64,000 nucleotides of DNA, from the NCBI RefSeq assembly GCF_006385595.1, contig NZ_CP041046.1:1426001-1490000 (forward strand), given 5' to 3'. The translations under genes and the position numbers were made by a program. Position 1 is the stretch's first letter, and each line of letters opens with the position of its first letter. The notes under the pieces were generated by a model. It had not been told where the DNA came from, searched no databases, and saw only the letters and a list, made by a program, of their open reading frames with translations. Origin of the DNA: Luteibacter pinisoli (GTDB taxonomy: Bacteria > Pseudomonadota > Gammaproteobacteria > Xanthomonadales > Rhodanobacteraceae). Shown here piece after piece: positions 1 to 8,985 of this stretch.

Positions 1-97
1 GCTCGGGGGCGTGCCGACGCGGGGTCGCGGCACATGCCTACAGATCGGATGGCATGCGCGCTGCTAAAGTCCGCGACATCTCACGGGAGCCATCGGA

Positions 98-1294
98 TTG
101 GCGCGCACGCTGCACATCGTCATAGCCTGCTTCGTCGCCCTGGCGCTCGCCGGTTGCGGGCGGCCGGCCGTGCCGTTCACCCATGACGCCTACATCTGGC
201 AGCGCCAGTGGACGCCCGCGTTGCGGGAGTCCGTGGCTGCGTCGCGCGATCTCGTCCACGCCTGGCGCGTGCTGCTCGCCCAGGTTGCCCGCGATGGGCG
301 CCTGCAGGCGTTCGCGCCTGACCGGGAAGCGCTGGCCGCCAGCGGCCGGCCGGTGGTGCTCGTCGTGCGCATCGATGGCCGGCTGGATCGCTTCGACGGC
401 GACGCGCTGCGCGAACGCATCGCGCAACTGGCCCGGCAATGGCCGGGCGCCGCGGGCATCGAGATCGACTACGACTGCCCGACGGCACGCCTTCCCGCGT
501 ACACCGCCTTCCTGGCGCAACTGAAACCCGCGCTGGGCGACACGCCGTTGTCGATCACCGCCTTGCCCACCTGGCTCGGCTCACCCGCGCTGGACGGCCT
601 GCTGGCGGTCCCTGATGCATCGGTTGTGCAGGTGCATGCCGTGCAGGCGCCGCAGGCCGGCCTGTTCGATCCCGCCGTCGCGGCCGGTTGGGTGCGTCGA
701 TTCGCGAGCCATACGCGCAAGCCGTTCCGCGTCGCCTTGCCGACCTACGCCTCGCGGGTGAGCTGGAACGCGGATGGGTCGTTGCTGGCCGTCGAAAGCG
801 AAAAGGCGGCGCTCGCCGGAGGAGCCGGTGCGTCGGAATTGTACGCGGCGCCCGGCACCGTCCTGGGCTTCGTGCGCGAGCTGCAGGCGGCACGCGTGCC
901 CCACCTCGAAGGCATCGTCTGGTTCCGCTTGCCCACCGCCGACGACAGCCGCGCCTGGAGCCTGGCCACGTGGCGAGGCGTTGTTGCCGGGCATCTCGAC
1001 GACGCGCCGCTGCGCCTGCGTTTGCGCGACGCGGGCGACGGCGCCCGCGACGTCGTGCTCGAGAACACGGCCGGCACCGATGCCACGGCACCGCTGCGCG
1101 TCGACCTGCCAGCGGGCTGCGCCCTCGCCGACGGCATCGACGGCTACCGCCTCGCGAAAGCCGGCGCCACGCTTTCCCTCGTCACTACACAAGCCCGCCC
1201 CGTGCCCAGCCACGCCACCCGTGCGATCGGCTGGGCGCGCTGCAGCGCCGGCACGCTGACCACCATGACCCTGCCCGGAATCCCTGTTTCCTGA
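98..1294 (+). CDS. DUF3142-like exported lipoprotein
   Basis: The 398-residue product starts at a TTG placed about eight bases after ACGGGAG. The N-terminus is a short hydrophobic signal ending in a lipobox (LAGC, Cys19 or nearby), so it should be a lipoprotein. The rest looks like a TIM-barrel-type glycosidase-like domain: VVLVVRIDGRLDR, then GIEIDYDCP, where acidic residues sit at a strand end, then LSITALPTWL and GIVWFRLP. This arrangement resembles the DUF3142 family, whose function is unknown. The stop overlaps the next start (TGATG), so the two genes are translationally coupled. Family assignment is from memory and moderately sure; enzymatic activity is only inference. Confidence 0.75.
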   Translation: MARTLHIVIACFVALALAGCGRPAVPFTHDAYIWQRQWTPALRESVAASRDLVHAWRVLLAQVARDGRLQAFAPDREALAASGRPVVLVVRIDGRLDRFDGDALRERIAQLARQWPGAAGIEIDYDCPTARLPAYTAFLAQLKPALGDTPLSITALPTWLGSPALDGLLAVPDASVVQVHAVQAPQAGLFDPAVAAGWVRRFASHTRKPFRVALPTYASRVSWNADGSLLAVESEKAALAGGAGASELYAAPGTVLGFVRELQAARVPHLEGIVWFRLPTADDSRAWSLATWRGVVAGHLDDAPLRLRLRDAGDGARDVVLENTAGTDATAPLRVDLPAGCALADGIDGYRLAKAGATLSLVTTQARPVPSHATRAIGWARCSAGTLTTMTLPGIPVS

Positions 1295-3675
1295 TGAAGC
1301 CCACGATGCTGAAGCACAACGCGCTCGCCGCCGGCCTGGTCCTGGCCACCCTCGGTGCCGTCGCCTGGGCCTGTGGCCCGGAATTTCCCACCCAGATGCT
1401 GGACGACCGCGCGACATCGCTGAAGGCGGCGCCGCAGAATACGTTCACCTTTGAAGTGCAGCACCTGCTCCCGGCCGCGGACGCGATGGACGCCGCCGAA
1501 ACACCGCGATACGGCGATGCGCCCAAGCGCCAGGACCTGCCGGACGACCAGCAGGCGAAGGTGGCGTCGCTGATGGGCTCGGCGGATGGCGCGGCCGCTT
1601 ACGCCGCGGGCGATGGCCTCCCGGACGACGTGCGCCAGTACGTCGCTGGTGCGGTCGACTACAACCGGGCGACCGCGTCTTGCCCGCCGGCCGAACAGAA
1701 CGAGTACGGCGACGCGACGGCGCGGCCGCCGTGCACGACGTTCGATGCCTCGGCGCTGGATGCGGCGCAGGCCAGCTTCGAGAAGGTGCTGGCGTTGCCG
1801 GCGGAGCAGGCGAAGGCGCGTGGCGCATGGGCCGCGTACATGCTCGGCGAAGCGCATGCGTTGCGCGCGACGAAGGCCGCGGGGTCGCCGGCGTTCGGCG
1901 CCGAACGCGATGCGGCAGCCAGGGCTTTCCAGCAGGTGCGTGCGCGTGTGCTCGCCGGCGCGTCCGATGCGCAGGGCCTGGGCGTCGCGAGCTTCGGCGA
2001 AGAAGCGCGGCTCAGCCTGTTCGCCGGCAAGACGCCCTGCACGTGGAGCCACTTCGCCCACGTCGACGATTGCACGCGCGACATCGCCCCGGCCGATCTC
2101 AAGCACGCCATCGCGCTGTACGCCGCGCAGGCCGGGCACGGTTCGGGCAACGCAGTGGATTCGCTGGAGGCGATCGCCGCCGCCGTGCTCTCCAACGATG
2201 GCCAGGCGGCGTCGATCATCGATGGTCCGGTATCGCAGCGGCTGCTCGTGGCCTATGCACTCGCCCGCATCGAGCCGCAGAACTACAAGGGCCAGCCCTC
2301 GCCGGTGCTGGCGCCGCTGGTCGAGGCGATCATGGCTAACGGCGCGGACAAGGTGGCCTCCGCGGACCGCCTCGCCTCGCTGGCCTACGAGTCCGGGCGC
2401 TACGACGATGCCGAGAAGCTCGTCGGCAAGGCTGAGGGCCCGCTCGCCGCGTGGGTGCGCGCCAAGCTGGCGCTGCGCAAGGGCGACGGCAACGCCGCCA
2501 CCGCGGCGTACGCGGAAGCCGCGAAAGCGTTCCCGGCCGCCGATGACCCCAAGGCCTCGCTGGCGCCGGGTAGCATCCACCGGCTGATGGGCGAGCGCGG
2601 CGTGCTTGCGCTGTCTCGCGGGGACTACATCGATGCGCTGACGCGCTTTTACGAAGCGGCCAGGGCGGTCGGTGGCGACGGCAACACCTACGACGAGCTG
2701 AGCAGCACCGGCATGGGCTACGGCAACGACGCCGCGTACGTCGCCGAGCGCGTGCTGACGGTGGAGGAGCTGAAGACCTTCGTCGACGACCATGCGAAGG
2801 CCTATTCGCCGGCACCCAAGGCCAGTGACGCCCAGGCGTCCTATGCGGGCACGACGATCGACGACCACCTGCGCTACCTGCTCGCGCGCCGGCTGATGCG
2901 CGCCGGCCGCTATGACGACGCGTACGCCTACCTGCCGGCCGCCGGCGACGAGCGCTTCGGCGATGTCGACCTCGTGGCGAAGGCCAAGGCCTATGCGCGA
3001 GCCGTGCACGAGGGCGACAGCGCCTGGTCCGACATCACCAAGGCCGAGGCCCGCTACCAGGCCGCGGTAATCGCCCGCGAGAACGGCATGGAGCTGCTCG
3101 GCTACGAGCAGGGCCCCGATTACTTCGACAATGGCGGCCTGTTCCAGGGCGGCAGCGGCCAGTCGGCCGTGTCGCTCAATGGCGAATACGTCACCGACGG
3201 CGAGCGCCAGCGCTTCAAGGGGAGCGCGCCCACGGTGGGCCACCGCCTGCATTACCGCTACGTCGCCGCCGACCGCGCCGTGTCGGCCGCCGACCTGCTG
3301 CCGCCGCGCTCGCAGGCGTTCGCCGCCACCCTGTGCCAGGCCACCCACTGGATGCTCGAGGGGCCGCCCGACTATGACGAGCTGCGCGACGGCGACCTGG
3401 GCCACCCGCTGAACGACCGCCAGCGCCGTGCGCAGGCCTACTACGCCCGCTACGTGAAGGAGGGACCGTACGTCGAATGGGCGTCCGATTTCGGCTGGTC
3501 CTGTGAAGAGCCGGACTTCGCGGCGGCCCGGGTGCTCAAGCGCGCGCAGCAGGTCCGGGCGGTGAAACACTTCGTCCGTCACTGGCTGCCGCTGGAGATC
3601 GGCGTGGCCGTGCTGGCCGTGGCCGGCCTGGGCTGGGCGGTGGTCCGCCGCCGTCGCCGCCGGATTGCGCCATAA
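1294..3675 (+). CDS. large exported TPR-like protein with C-terminal membrane anchor
   Basis: The 793-residue product starts at the ATG that overlaps the previous stop. It has an N-terminal signal sequence with a Cys near residue 27 (AWAC, a poor lipobox). The body is rich in alanine helices with repeated patterns such as YESGRYDDAEKLVGKAEGP and RAGRYDDAYAYLP, typical of tetratricopeptide-like repeats. The C-terminus has one transmembrane helix (PLEIGVAVLAVAGLGWAVV) followed by a run of arginines, so the bulk should face the periplasm and the tail the cytoplasm. No catalytic motif is seen. Coupling to the DUF3142-like gene suggests joint work in the cell envelope. The function is unknown. Confidence 0.8.
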   Translation: MKPTMLKHNALAAGLVLATLGAVAWACGPEFPTQMLDDRATSLKAAPQNTFTFEVQHLLPAADAMDAAETPRYGDAPKRQDLPDDQQAKVASLMGSADGAAAYAAGDGLPDDVRQYVAGAVDYNRATASCPPAEQNEYGDATARPPCTTFDASALDAAQASFEKVLALPAEQAKARGAWAAYMLGEAHALRATKAAGSPAFGAERDAAARAFQQVRARVLAGASDAQGLGVASFGEEARLSLFAGKTPCTWSHFAHVDDCTRDIAPADLKHAIALYAAQAGHGSGNAVDSLEAIAAAVLSNDGQAASIIDGPVSQRLLVAYALARIEPQNYKGQPSPVLAPLVEAIMANGADKVASADRLASLAYESGRYDDAEKLVGKAEGPLAAWVRAKLALRKGDGNAATAAYAEAAKAFPAADDPKASLAPGSIHRLMGERGVLALSRGDYIDALTRFYEAARAVGGDGNTYDELSSTGMGYGNDAAYVAERVLTVEELKTFVDDHAKAYSPAPKASDAQASYAGTTIDDHLRYLLARRLMRAGRYDDAYAYLPAAGDERFGDVDLVAKAKAYARAVHEGDSAWSDITKAEARYQAAVIARENGMELLGYEQGPDYFDNGGLFQGGSGQSAVSLNGEYVTDGERQRFKGSAPTVGHRLHYRYVAADRAVSAADLLPPRSQAFAATLCQATHWMLEGPPDYDELRDGDLGHPLNDRQRRAQAYYARYVKEGPYVEWASDFGWSCEEPDFAAARVLKRAQQVRAVKHFVRHWLPLEIGVAVLAVAGLGWAVVRRRRRRIAP

Positions 3676-3706
3676 TCCCAGCCCCCCGTTCCCCCGGCCG
3701 CCGTAC

Positions 3707-4741
3707 GTGAAGAAATCCGACTTCGACTTCGATCTCCCGCCCGACCTGATTGCCCAGATGCCGCTCGAGCGCCGCTCGGGGAGCCGGCTGCTGGTGCTGG
3801 ACGTGGCCGGCCGGTCGAAGGCCAACCGGAAGTTCTACGACCTGCCGGACCTGGTCCAGCCAGGCGACCTGATGGTCTTCAACGACACCCGCGTGCTTCC
3901 GGCCCGCCTTTACGGCCGCAAGGACAGCGGCGGCGCCGTGGAGATCCTGATCGAGCGCGTCACCGGCGCGCACGAAGCCCGCGCCCAGCTGGGCGTGAGC
4001 AAGAAGCCGAAAGAAGGCGGCATCATCGAGCTGGCCGACGGTACCCGGATCACGGTGATGGGCCGCGACGGTGAGTTCTTCAACCTGCGCTTCGACATCG
4101 AGGAGCCGTTGGAGCGCCTGCTCAGCCGCCTCGGCGAAATGCCGCTGCCGCCGTACATCGAGCGCAGCGTCGACGACACCGACATGGAGCGCTACCAGAC
4201 GGTGTTCGCCCGCGAGCCTGGTGCCGTGGCCGCACCCACCGCCGGCCTGCATTTCGATGAAGCCCTGCTGGAGAAGCTTCGCGCCAAGGGCGTGGATTTC
4301 GGCTACGTCACTCTGCACGTGGGCGCGGGCACCTTCCAGCCCATGCGTGCGGAGAACGTGCAGGACCACGTGATGCACCGCGAGTGGCTGAACGTCGGCG
4401 CCGAACTGGTCGAGAAAATCCGTGCCACCCGCGCGGCGGGCCATCGCGTCATCGCCGTGGGCACCACGGTGGTGCGCGCGCTGGAAAGCGCCACCGTTGA
4501 GGGCGTGCTGCGCCCGTTCGCCGGCGAAACCCAGATCTTCATCTTCCCGGGCTACAAGATCACCAGCGTCGATGCGCTGGTCACCAACTTCCACCTGCCG
4601 CAGTCCACCCTGCTGATGCTGGTCTCGGCACTCGCCGGTAAAGAGGTGATCCTGGATGCCTACCGCTACGCCGTGCTCCAGCGCTACCGCTTCTTCAGCT
4701 ACGGCGACGCCATGCTGATCCTGCCGCCAAAGGCACCCTGA
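3707..4741 (+). CDS. queA: S-adenosylmethionine:tRNA ribosyltransferase-isomerase QueA
   Basis: QueA transfers and isomerises the ribose of S-adenosylmethionine onto preQ1 at position 34 of GUN tRNAs, giving epoxyqueuosine. The 344-residue product begins with the family's standard N-terminus (KKSDFDFDLPPDLIAQMPLE) and carries FNDTRVLPARL, PTAGLHFDEALL, VTLHVGAGTFQP and TNFHLPQSTLLMLVSA, all hallmark segments. I chose the GTG at 3707 because it gives this N-terminus; an upstream in-frame extension would add only low-complexity sequence. The usual downstream partner tgt is not here; a hairpin and an unrelated gene follow instead. Confidence 0.97.
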   Translation: MKKSDFDFDLPPDLIAQMPLERRSGSRLLVLDVAGRSKANRKFYDLPDLVQPGDLMVFNDTRVLPARLYGRKDSGGAVEILIERVTGAHEARAQLGVSKKPKEGGIIELADGTRITVMGRDGEFFNLRFDIEEPLERLLSRLGEMPLPPYIERSVDDTDMERYQTVFAREPGAVAAPTAGLHFDEALLEKLRAKGVDFGYVTLHVGAGTFQPMRAENVQDHVMHREWLNVGAELVEKIRATRAAGHRVIAVGTTVVRALESATVEGVLRPFAGETQIFIFPGYKITSVDALVTNFHLPQSTLLMLVSALAGKEVILDAYRYAVLQRYRFFSYGDAMLILPPKAP

Positions 4742-4770
4742 GCGAGCGCCGACGAAAACGCGGGAAGCAC

Positions 4771-4800
4771 AAAAGGAGAGGGGAGCCATAGGCTCCCCTC
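4771..4800 (-). terminator. perfect 10-bp hairpin with U-rich tail on the minus strand
   Basis: Bases 4778-4787 and 4791-4800 form a perfect 10-bp stem with a 3-nt loop. On the minus strand it is followed by TCCTTTTG, a moderate U-tract; on the plus strand the following bases are not T-rich. It could close queA transcription from the plus side, but it is a better intrinsic terminator for a minus-strand transcript. Confidence 0.6.
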
Positions 4801-4955
4801 AGAGTTTGAGCGCCGCCCGCGGTCGCCATACGGAGATGGCTGACCGACCCGGAAATCCGGATCCTCGCTCGAACTGGATGGACCTTTCGGCCTCAGGCTC
4901 CAGACCCCTAGTAGCTACCACGCCCTACAGCCTCTCGGGTGGGTAAATCGTCGGT
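4771..4955 (-). ncRNA. candidate structured small RNA (about 185 nt)
   Basis: The gap after queA has no convincing gene but is highly structured when read on the minus strand. A consensus -35 (TTGACA, near 4989-4994) is followed after 17 bases by a weak -10 (TAATTT). The putative transcript holds a hairpin CTGGA...GGCC-GAAA-GGTC...TCCAG, a hairpin CCGG-ATTT-CCGG and a hairpin GCCAT-CTCCGT-ATGGC, and ends at the 10-bp terminator. I do not recognise an SRP RNA, tmRNA or RNase P core. A 6S-like RNA is possible by length only. It could also be an untranslated leftover, so confidence is low. Confidence 0.35.
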
Positions 4956-5010
4956 GGGTTTGATATAAAAATTAGTGCTTACCCCATGGATTGTCAACGG
5001 AACCTCAGGG

Positions 5011-5556
5011 ATGACTCAAATTCTCGCGCCCGGTGGCTTGGCCACGGCGCCAAGTCCGCATTTAAACGACAGATGGGAAGTGAACGGGTGTGCCGATCTC
5101 GGTTTCCTGGATACGAAAAATCTGTCTGGCGACTATCCGGCTGAGCACATGCCCATCCGACTCGCGCGCGGATTTCACGACCATGGAAGAAACGCCGGCT
5201 GGGGCGAAGTCCACATCATGGCTCGCCACGGCCGGTGGGTAGCGAGGGTAGCAAGGCAGATCAGGAAGGAGCCTCTATCCGTTGCAGAGCTCGCGTGGCT
5301 CAAGCTTCAGCAGACGGGCACGATCTACGAGGCCGAAAAGACGTCGAAGACCAAGCTGGCCCTGTCGGTCGGCCACGGCGCATTGATGGTTCTTCAGTAT
5401 GTCAGCGTCGGATTTTTCTCCATCACCACGCTGTACGCGATGCCGTCGCAGATCGATGGCCGATCGGTTGGCCGCTACGTTGGCAGGAAGCACCGGGCGG
5501 AGCGGCCACTTTGCGAACTGGTGTCCTCCCAGACGGACGGGCGGCATGTGTTCTAG
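5011..5556 (+). CDS. hypothetical protein with one hydrophobic segment
   Basis: I do not recognise this protein. From the ATG at 5011 it has 181 residues; a GTG at 4975 would add 12. Neither start has a good ribosome-binding site. The sequence is soluble-looking, with a phrase GWGEVHIMARHGRWV near residue 60 and one hydrophobic stretch (ALMVLQYVSVGFFSITTLYAM) near residue 125. Codon third positions are less GC-rich than in the flanking queA and che genes, which suggests it was acquired. It lies between the possible small RNA and the chemotaxis operon. Confidence 0.5.
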   Translation: MTQILAPGGLATAPSPHLNDRWEVNGCADLGFLDTKNLSGDYPAEHMPIRLARGFHDHGRNAGWGEVHIMARHGRWVARVARQIRKEPLSVAELAWLKLQQTGTIYEAEKTSKTKLALSVGHGALMVLQYVSVGFFSITTLYAMPSQIDGRSVGRYVGRKHRAERPLCELVSSQTDGRHVF

Positions 5557-5638
5557 GTCGCATGCCCCTCGGTCTCGCTAAAGGTTTGCCCCCAAGGGCC
5601 GATAAGCCATCCGAACGACCCCCGGGCACGGCAGGACC

Positions 5639-5956
5639 ATGGCAAAGAAATCGACTCAAAACGCGACCCAGGCGCCTCTCGCGCTGGAAGCGGACCTGCG
5701 CCTCACCGCCGCGCCGGCCCTGCGCGATACCCTGCTGGCGGCGCTCAACGCCGGTGCGGCCGTGCAGCTTGACGGCAGCGCGGTGGCCCAGGTGGACGCG
5801 GCCGCCCTGCAGGTGCTGGCGGCATTCAGCCGTGACGCCCGCGCCGCCAGCGTGCCGGTGGCCTGGACGGGCGCCAGCGATACCCTCCGCCGCGGTGTCG
5901 CGGTGCTGGGGCTTCATGCATTGATTGAACTGCCGGCCCACGCCGGCGTGAACTGA
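5639..5956 (+). CDS. STAS-domain protein, first gene of chemotaxis operon
   Basis: This 105-residue protein consists of one STAS (anti-anti-sigma-like) domain. The start ATG follows GCAGGA. The usual phosphorylatable serine in the DSSGLG-type loop is absent: the loop reads QVDAAALQVL around residues 51-60. A kinase-switched mode seen in SpoIIAA is therefore unlikely, and a constitutive binding role is more plausible. It lies 12 bases before cheY in the same direction, so it is probably part of the chemotaxis signalling unit. Confidence 0.85.
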   Translation: MAKKSTQNATQAPLALEADLRLTAAPALRDTLLAALNAGAAVQLDGSAVAQVDAAALQVLAAFSRDARAASVPVAWTGASDTLRRGVAVLGLHALIELPAHAGVN

Positions 5957-5968
5957 AGGTAGTGACCG

Positions 5969-6331
5969 ATGGCTAAGATTCTTGCGGTAGACGACTCGGC
6001 CTCCATGCGCAGCATGGTGGCCTTCACCCTGCGTGGCGCGGGCCACGATGTCGAAGAGGCCGATAACGGCCGCGCGGCGCTCGACCAGGCCGGTGTGCAC
6101 AAGTTCGACCTGGTGCTGGCCGACGTCAACATGCCGGTGATGGACGGCATCTCCATGGTCCGCGAGATGCGCACCATGTCCGGCTATGCCGGCGTGCCCA
6201 TCCTCATGCTGACCACCGAGTCGGACACGAACAAGAAGATGGAAGGCAAGGCCGCCGGCGCCACCGGCTGGCTGGTGAAGCCGTTCGACCCCGACCAGCT
6301 GCTGGCGACTGTCGCCCGCGTGCTCGGTTAA
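5969..6331 (+). CDS. cheY: chemotaxis response regulator CheY
   Basis: CheY accepts phosphate from CheA and binds the flagellar motor or another output. The 120-residue protein is a lone receiver domain with the acidic pair Asp8-Asp9, phospho-acceptor Asp52 (LADVNMP), Thr82/83 (LTTESD) and Lys104 (KPFDP). There is no output domain. It sits between a STAS gene and cheA. No cheZ phosphatase is seen nearby. Confidence 0.96.
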   Translation: MAKILAVDDSASMRSMVAFTLRGAGHDVEEADNGRAALDQAGVHKFDLVLADVNMPVMDGISMVREMRTMSGYAGVPILMLTTESDTNKKMEGKAAGATGWLVKPFDPDQLLATVARVLG

Positions 6332-6371
6332 TCCACTGATCCAGACGTTCCGGTAATTCGAAGGCACCTCC

Positions 6372-8351
6372 ATGTCCAAAGTCGATCTGGCGCAATTCCA
6401 CAAGGCGTTCCACGAAGAGAGCCTCGACGGTCTCGACGCCATGGAGCAGGCGCTGCTTGCGCTGGACGAGGGTGCGGAGGATCCGGAACTGATCAACGTC
6501 GTGTTCCGCGCCGCCCATTCGATCAAGGGCGGCGCGGCCACGTTCGGTTTTGCCGACGTCGCCGCGTTCACCCACGTCGCTGAAAACCTGATGGACGAGG
6601 TCCGCAGCGGCCGCCGTCCGATGGAAAAGGCCGTGGTGGAGCTGCTGCTGCGCTCGGGCGACATCATCCGCGACATGCTGTCCCTGCAGATGGCCGGCCA
6701 GCCGGGCGCCACGGCGGAAAGCCAGGGCCTGCTCGCCGAACTGTCGGCCATGGTCTCGGGTGGTTCTGCCGCCCCGGCGGCCGCCGCGGCCAAGGCCGCT
6801 GCGCCGACTGAAACCATCGAAGGCTGGGACATCGCGTTCCGTCCGTTCGATTACCTGCTGAAAACCGGTAACGACCCGGCGCGCATGTTCCGCGAGCTCG
6901 AAGGCATGGGCCCGCTGACCGTCGCCGCCGACGCCTCCAAGCTGCCGTCGCTGGCGGACATGGATCCGTCGTCGTCGTACCTCGCTTACACGCTTCACCT
7001 GGCGGCCGGCGCGAAGCGCTCCGCGGTGGAAGGCGTGTTCGACTGGGTGGACGGTGATTGCGACCTCACGATTACCCCGCGTATCGCGGCGCCGGCCATC
7101 GAGGCTGTCGCGGTCGCTTCGCCGGCCCCCGCCGCGGCGCCCCGCGCCGTGCGTGACCCGGCCGCCAACAGCGAGGCCAGCTCGGTCCGCGTTGGCATTG
7201 AGAAAATCGACACCCTGATCAACCTCGTTGGCGAGCTGGTGATCACCCAGTCCATGCTCAGCCAGTTCCACGACGGCGTGCAGGAATCGCAGCTGGAAAT
7301 GCTCCGCCAGGGCCTTGCCCAGCTGGGCCGCCACACGCGCGAGCTGCAGGAAAGCGTGATGAGCATCCGCATGCTGCCGATCAGCACGGTGTTCAACCGC
7401 TTCCCGCGCCTGGTCCGCGACCTGGCCCAGAAGCTGGACAAGAAAGTGGTGCTGGACATGCGTGGCGAAGGCACCGAGCTGGACAAGACGGTGCTGGAGA
7501 AGATCGGCGATCCGCTGGTCCATCTCGTGCGCAACGCGATCGACCATGGCCTGGAAGTGCCGGCGAAGCGCCTGGCCGCCGGCAAGGGCGATACCGGCAC
7601 GCTGCGCATGGAGGCCTTCCATCGTGGCGGCTCCATCGTCGTGAAAGTCAGCGACGACGGCGCGGGCCTCAACCGCGACGCCATCGTGGCCAAGGCCGTC
7701 CAGCGCAACATCATCACCTCGGGCGACGGCATGACCGACGACCAGGTGGCCGACCTCATTTTCGAAGCGGGCTTCTCCACCGCCGCCGCCACCACCGACC
7801 TTTCGGGCCGTGGCGTGGGCATGGACGTGGTCCGTCGCAACGTCATGGACCTTGGTGGCACGGTGGCGATCAGCAGCCGCGCCGGCGAGGGCACCCGCTT
7901 CACCATCACCCTGCCGCTCACCCTGGCCATCATCGACGGCCTCACCGCCGCGGTGGGCGAGGAGACCTACATCGTGCCGCTGGTCTCCATCGTGGAGTCG
8001 GTGCAGGTGAAGGCCGACGCGGTGCGCAGCGTGGTCGGCGGCGGCGAGCTGTTCCGCTTCCGCGACGAATGGCTGCCCATCGTTCGCCTGTACGACGTGT
8101 TCGGCTGTGAAGGCGAGCGCCGCGCGGTCGACGCCGGCATCGTCATCGTGGTGGAAGGCGAGGGCACCCGCATTGGCCTGTTCGTCGATGAACTCATTGG
8201 CCAGCAGCAGGCCGTGGTGAAGTCCCTCGAAGCCAATTACCGCCGCGTGGCGGGCATTTCCGGTGCCACGATCCTGGCCGACGGCTCCGTCGCCCTGATC
8301 GCCGATATCGCGGGCCTCGTCCGCCTCCAGGGCCGCCGCAAAGCCGCCTGA
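6372..8351 (+). CDS. cheA: chemotaxis histidine kinase CheA
   Basis: CheA is the kinase of the chemoreceptor array and phosphorylates CheY and CheB. The 659-residue protein has an HPt/P1 domain with phospho-accepting His49 (FRAAHSIKGGAATFG), a linker and a P2-like domain (about 130-220), the dimerisation helices (about 235-305), a GHKL ATPase with N box HLVRNAIDHGLE near 383, G1 SDDGAG near 428 and G2 GRGVGMDVV near 478, and a C-terminal CheW-like P5 domain from about 518. All key motifs are intact. It is followed about 100 bases later by cheW. Confidence 0.97.
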   Translation: MSKVDLAQFHKAFHEESLDGLDAMEQALLALDEGAEDPELINVVFRAAHSIKGGAATFGFADVAAFTHVAENLMDEVRSGRRPMEKAVVELLLRSGDIIRDMLSLQMAGQPGATAESQGLLAELSAMVSGGSAAPAAAAAKAAAPTETIEGWDIAFRPFDYLLKTGNDPARMFRELEGMGPLTVAADASKLPSLADMDPSSSYLAYTLHLAAGAKRSAVEGVFDWVDGDCDLTITPRIAAPAIEAVAVASPAPAAAPRAVRDPAANSEASSVRVGIEKIDTLINLVGELVITQSMLSQFHDGVQESQLEMLRQGLAQLGRHTRELQESVMSIRMLPISTVFNRFPRLVRDLAQKLDKKVVLDMRGEGTELDKTVLEKIGDPLVHLVRNAIDHGLEVPAKRLAAGKGDTGTLRMEAFHRGGSIVVKVSDDGAGLNRDAIVAKAVQRNIITSGDGMTDDQVADLIFEAGFSTAAATTDLSGRGVGMDVVRRNVMDLGGTVAISSRAGEGTRFTITLPLTLAIIDGLTAAVGEETYIVPLVSIVESVQVKADAVRSVVGGGELFRFRDEWLPIVRLYDVFGCEGERRAVDAGIVIVVEGEGTRIGLFVDELIGQQQAVVKSLEANYRRVAGISGATILADGSVALIADIAGLVRLQGRRKAA

Positions 8352-8452
8352 CCCGCTGGGTTTTGTCTCAAATTCCCCCTCAAGAATGGGGCGGGCTGGC
8401 CGATACCCCTTTGAGGGGTCCCGAACGCCGCCCCATCCGCAGTGGGAACAGA

Positions 8453-8965
8453 ATGAACCAGCCAGCCAGCACCGCCACCGTGGCCGACGAAGCCGCGCAG
8501 TACCTCACCGTGAATCTCGGCAACGAGGAATACGGCGTCGATATCCTCGCCGTCCGTGAAATCCGTGGCTGGACACCGGTCACCCGTATTCCCCAGGCAC
8601 CCAGCTACGTGCTCGGCGTGCTCAACCTGCGCGGCGCCATCGTCCCCGTGCTGGACCTGCGCCTGCGCTTCGGCCTGGCCCGCGAGGAATACACCGCCAC
8701 CACCGTGTGCGTCATCGTCATGGTGGCCGGCCGCCAGTTCGGCGTGGTCGTGGACGCCGTCTCCGACGTGGTCGAAGTCGTCGCCTCGGGCATCCGCCCG
8801 GTGCCCGACATGGGCACCACCGTCGATACCGAATACCTGAAGGGCCTGACGTCTGCCGGCGAGCGCATGGTGCTCCTGCTCGACGTGGACCGCCTGCTGC
8901 AGCCGCAGGACGCCCAGATGCTGGAAGCCGCGCTGGCTTCTGCCGACACCAAAGCCGTTGCCTAA
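8453..8965 (+). CDS. cheW: chemotaxis coupling protein CheW
   Basis: CheW bridges receptors and CheA in the array. The 170-residue product has the complete fold signature: YLTVNLGNEEYGVDILAVRE, then IPQAPSYVLGVLNLRGAIVPVLDLR and FGVVVDAVSDVV. The ATG at 8453 gives a normal length; the open frame extends upstream by 30 codons without family-like sequence, so those are excluded. Confidence 0.96.
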   Translation: MNQPASTATVADEAAQYLTVNLGNEEYGVDILAVREIRGWTPVTRIPQAPSYVLGVLNLRGAIVPVLDLRLRFGLAREEYTATTVCVIVMVAGRQFGVVVDAVSDVVEVVASGIRPVPDMGTTVDTEYLKGLTSAGERMVLLLDVDRLLQPQDAQMLEAALASADTKAVA

Positions 8966-8985
8966 GCTCTCGAACTGGAATCGTA

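Noticed and set aside
4801..4940. Known housekeeping RNA (SRP RNA, tmRNA or RNase P) after queA
   Set aside because: The conserved core sequences of these RNAs are not present on either strand; only an unnamed structured RNA is proposed.
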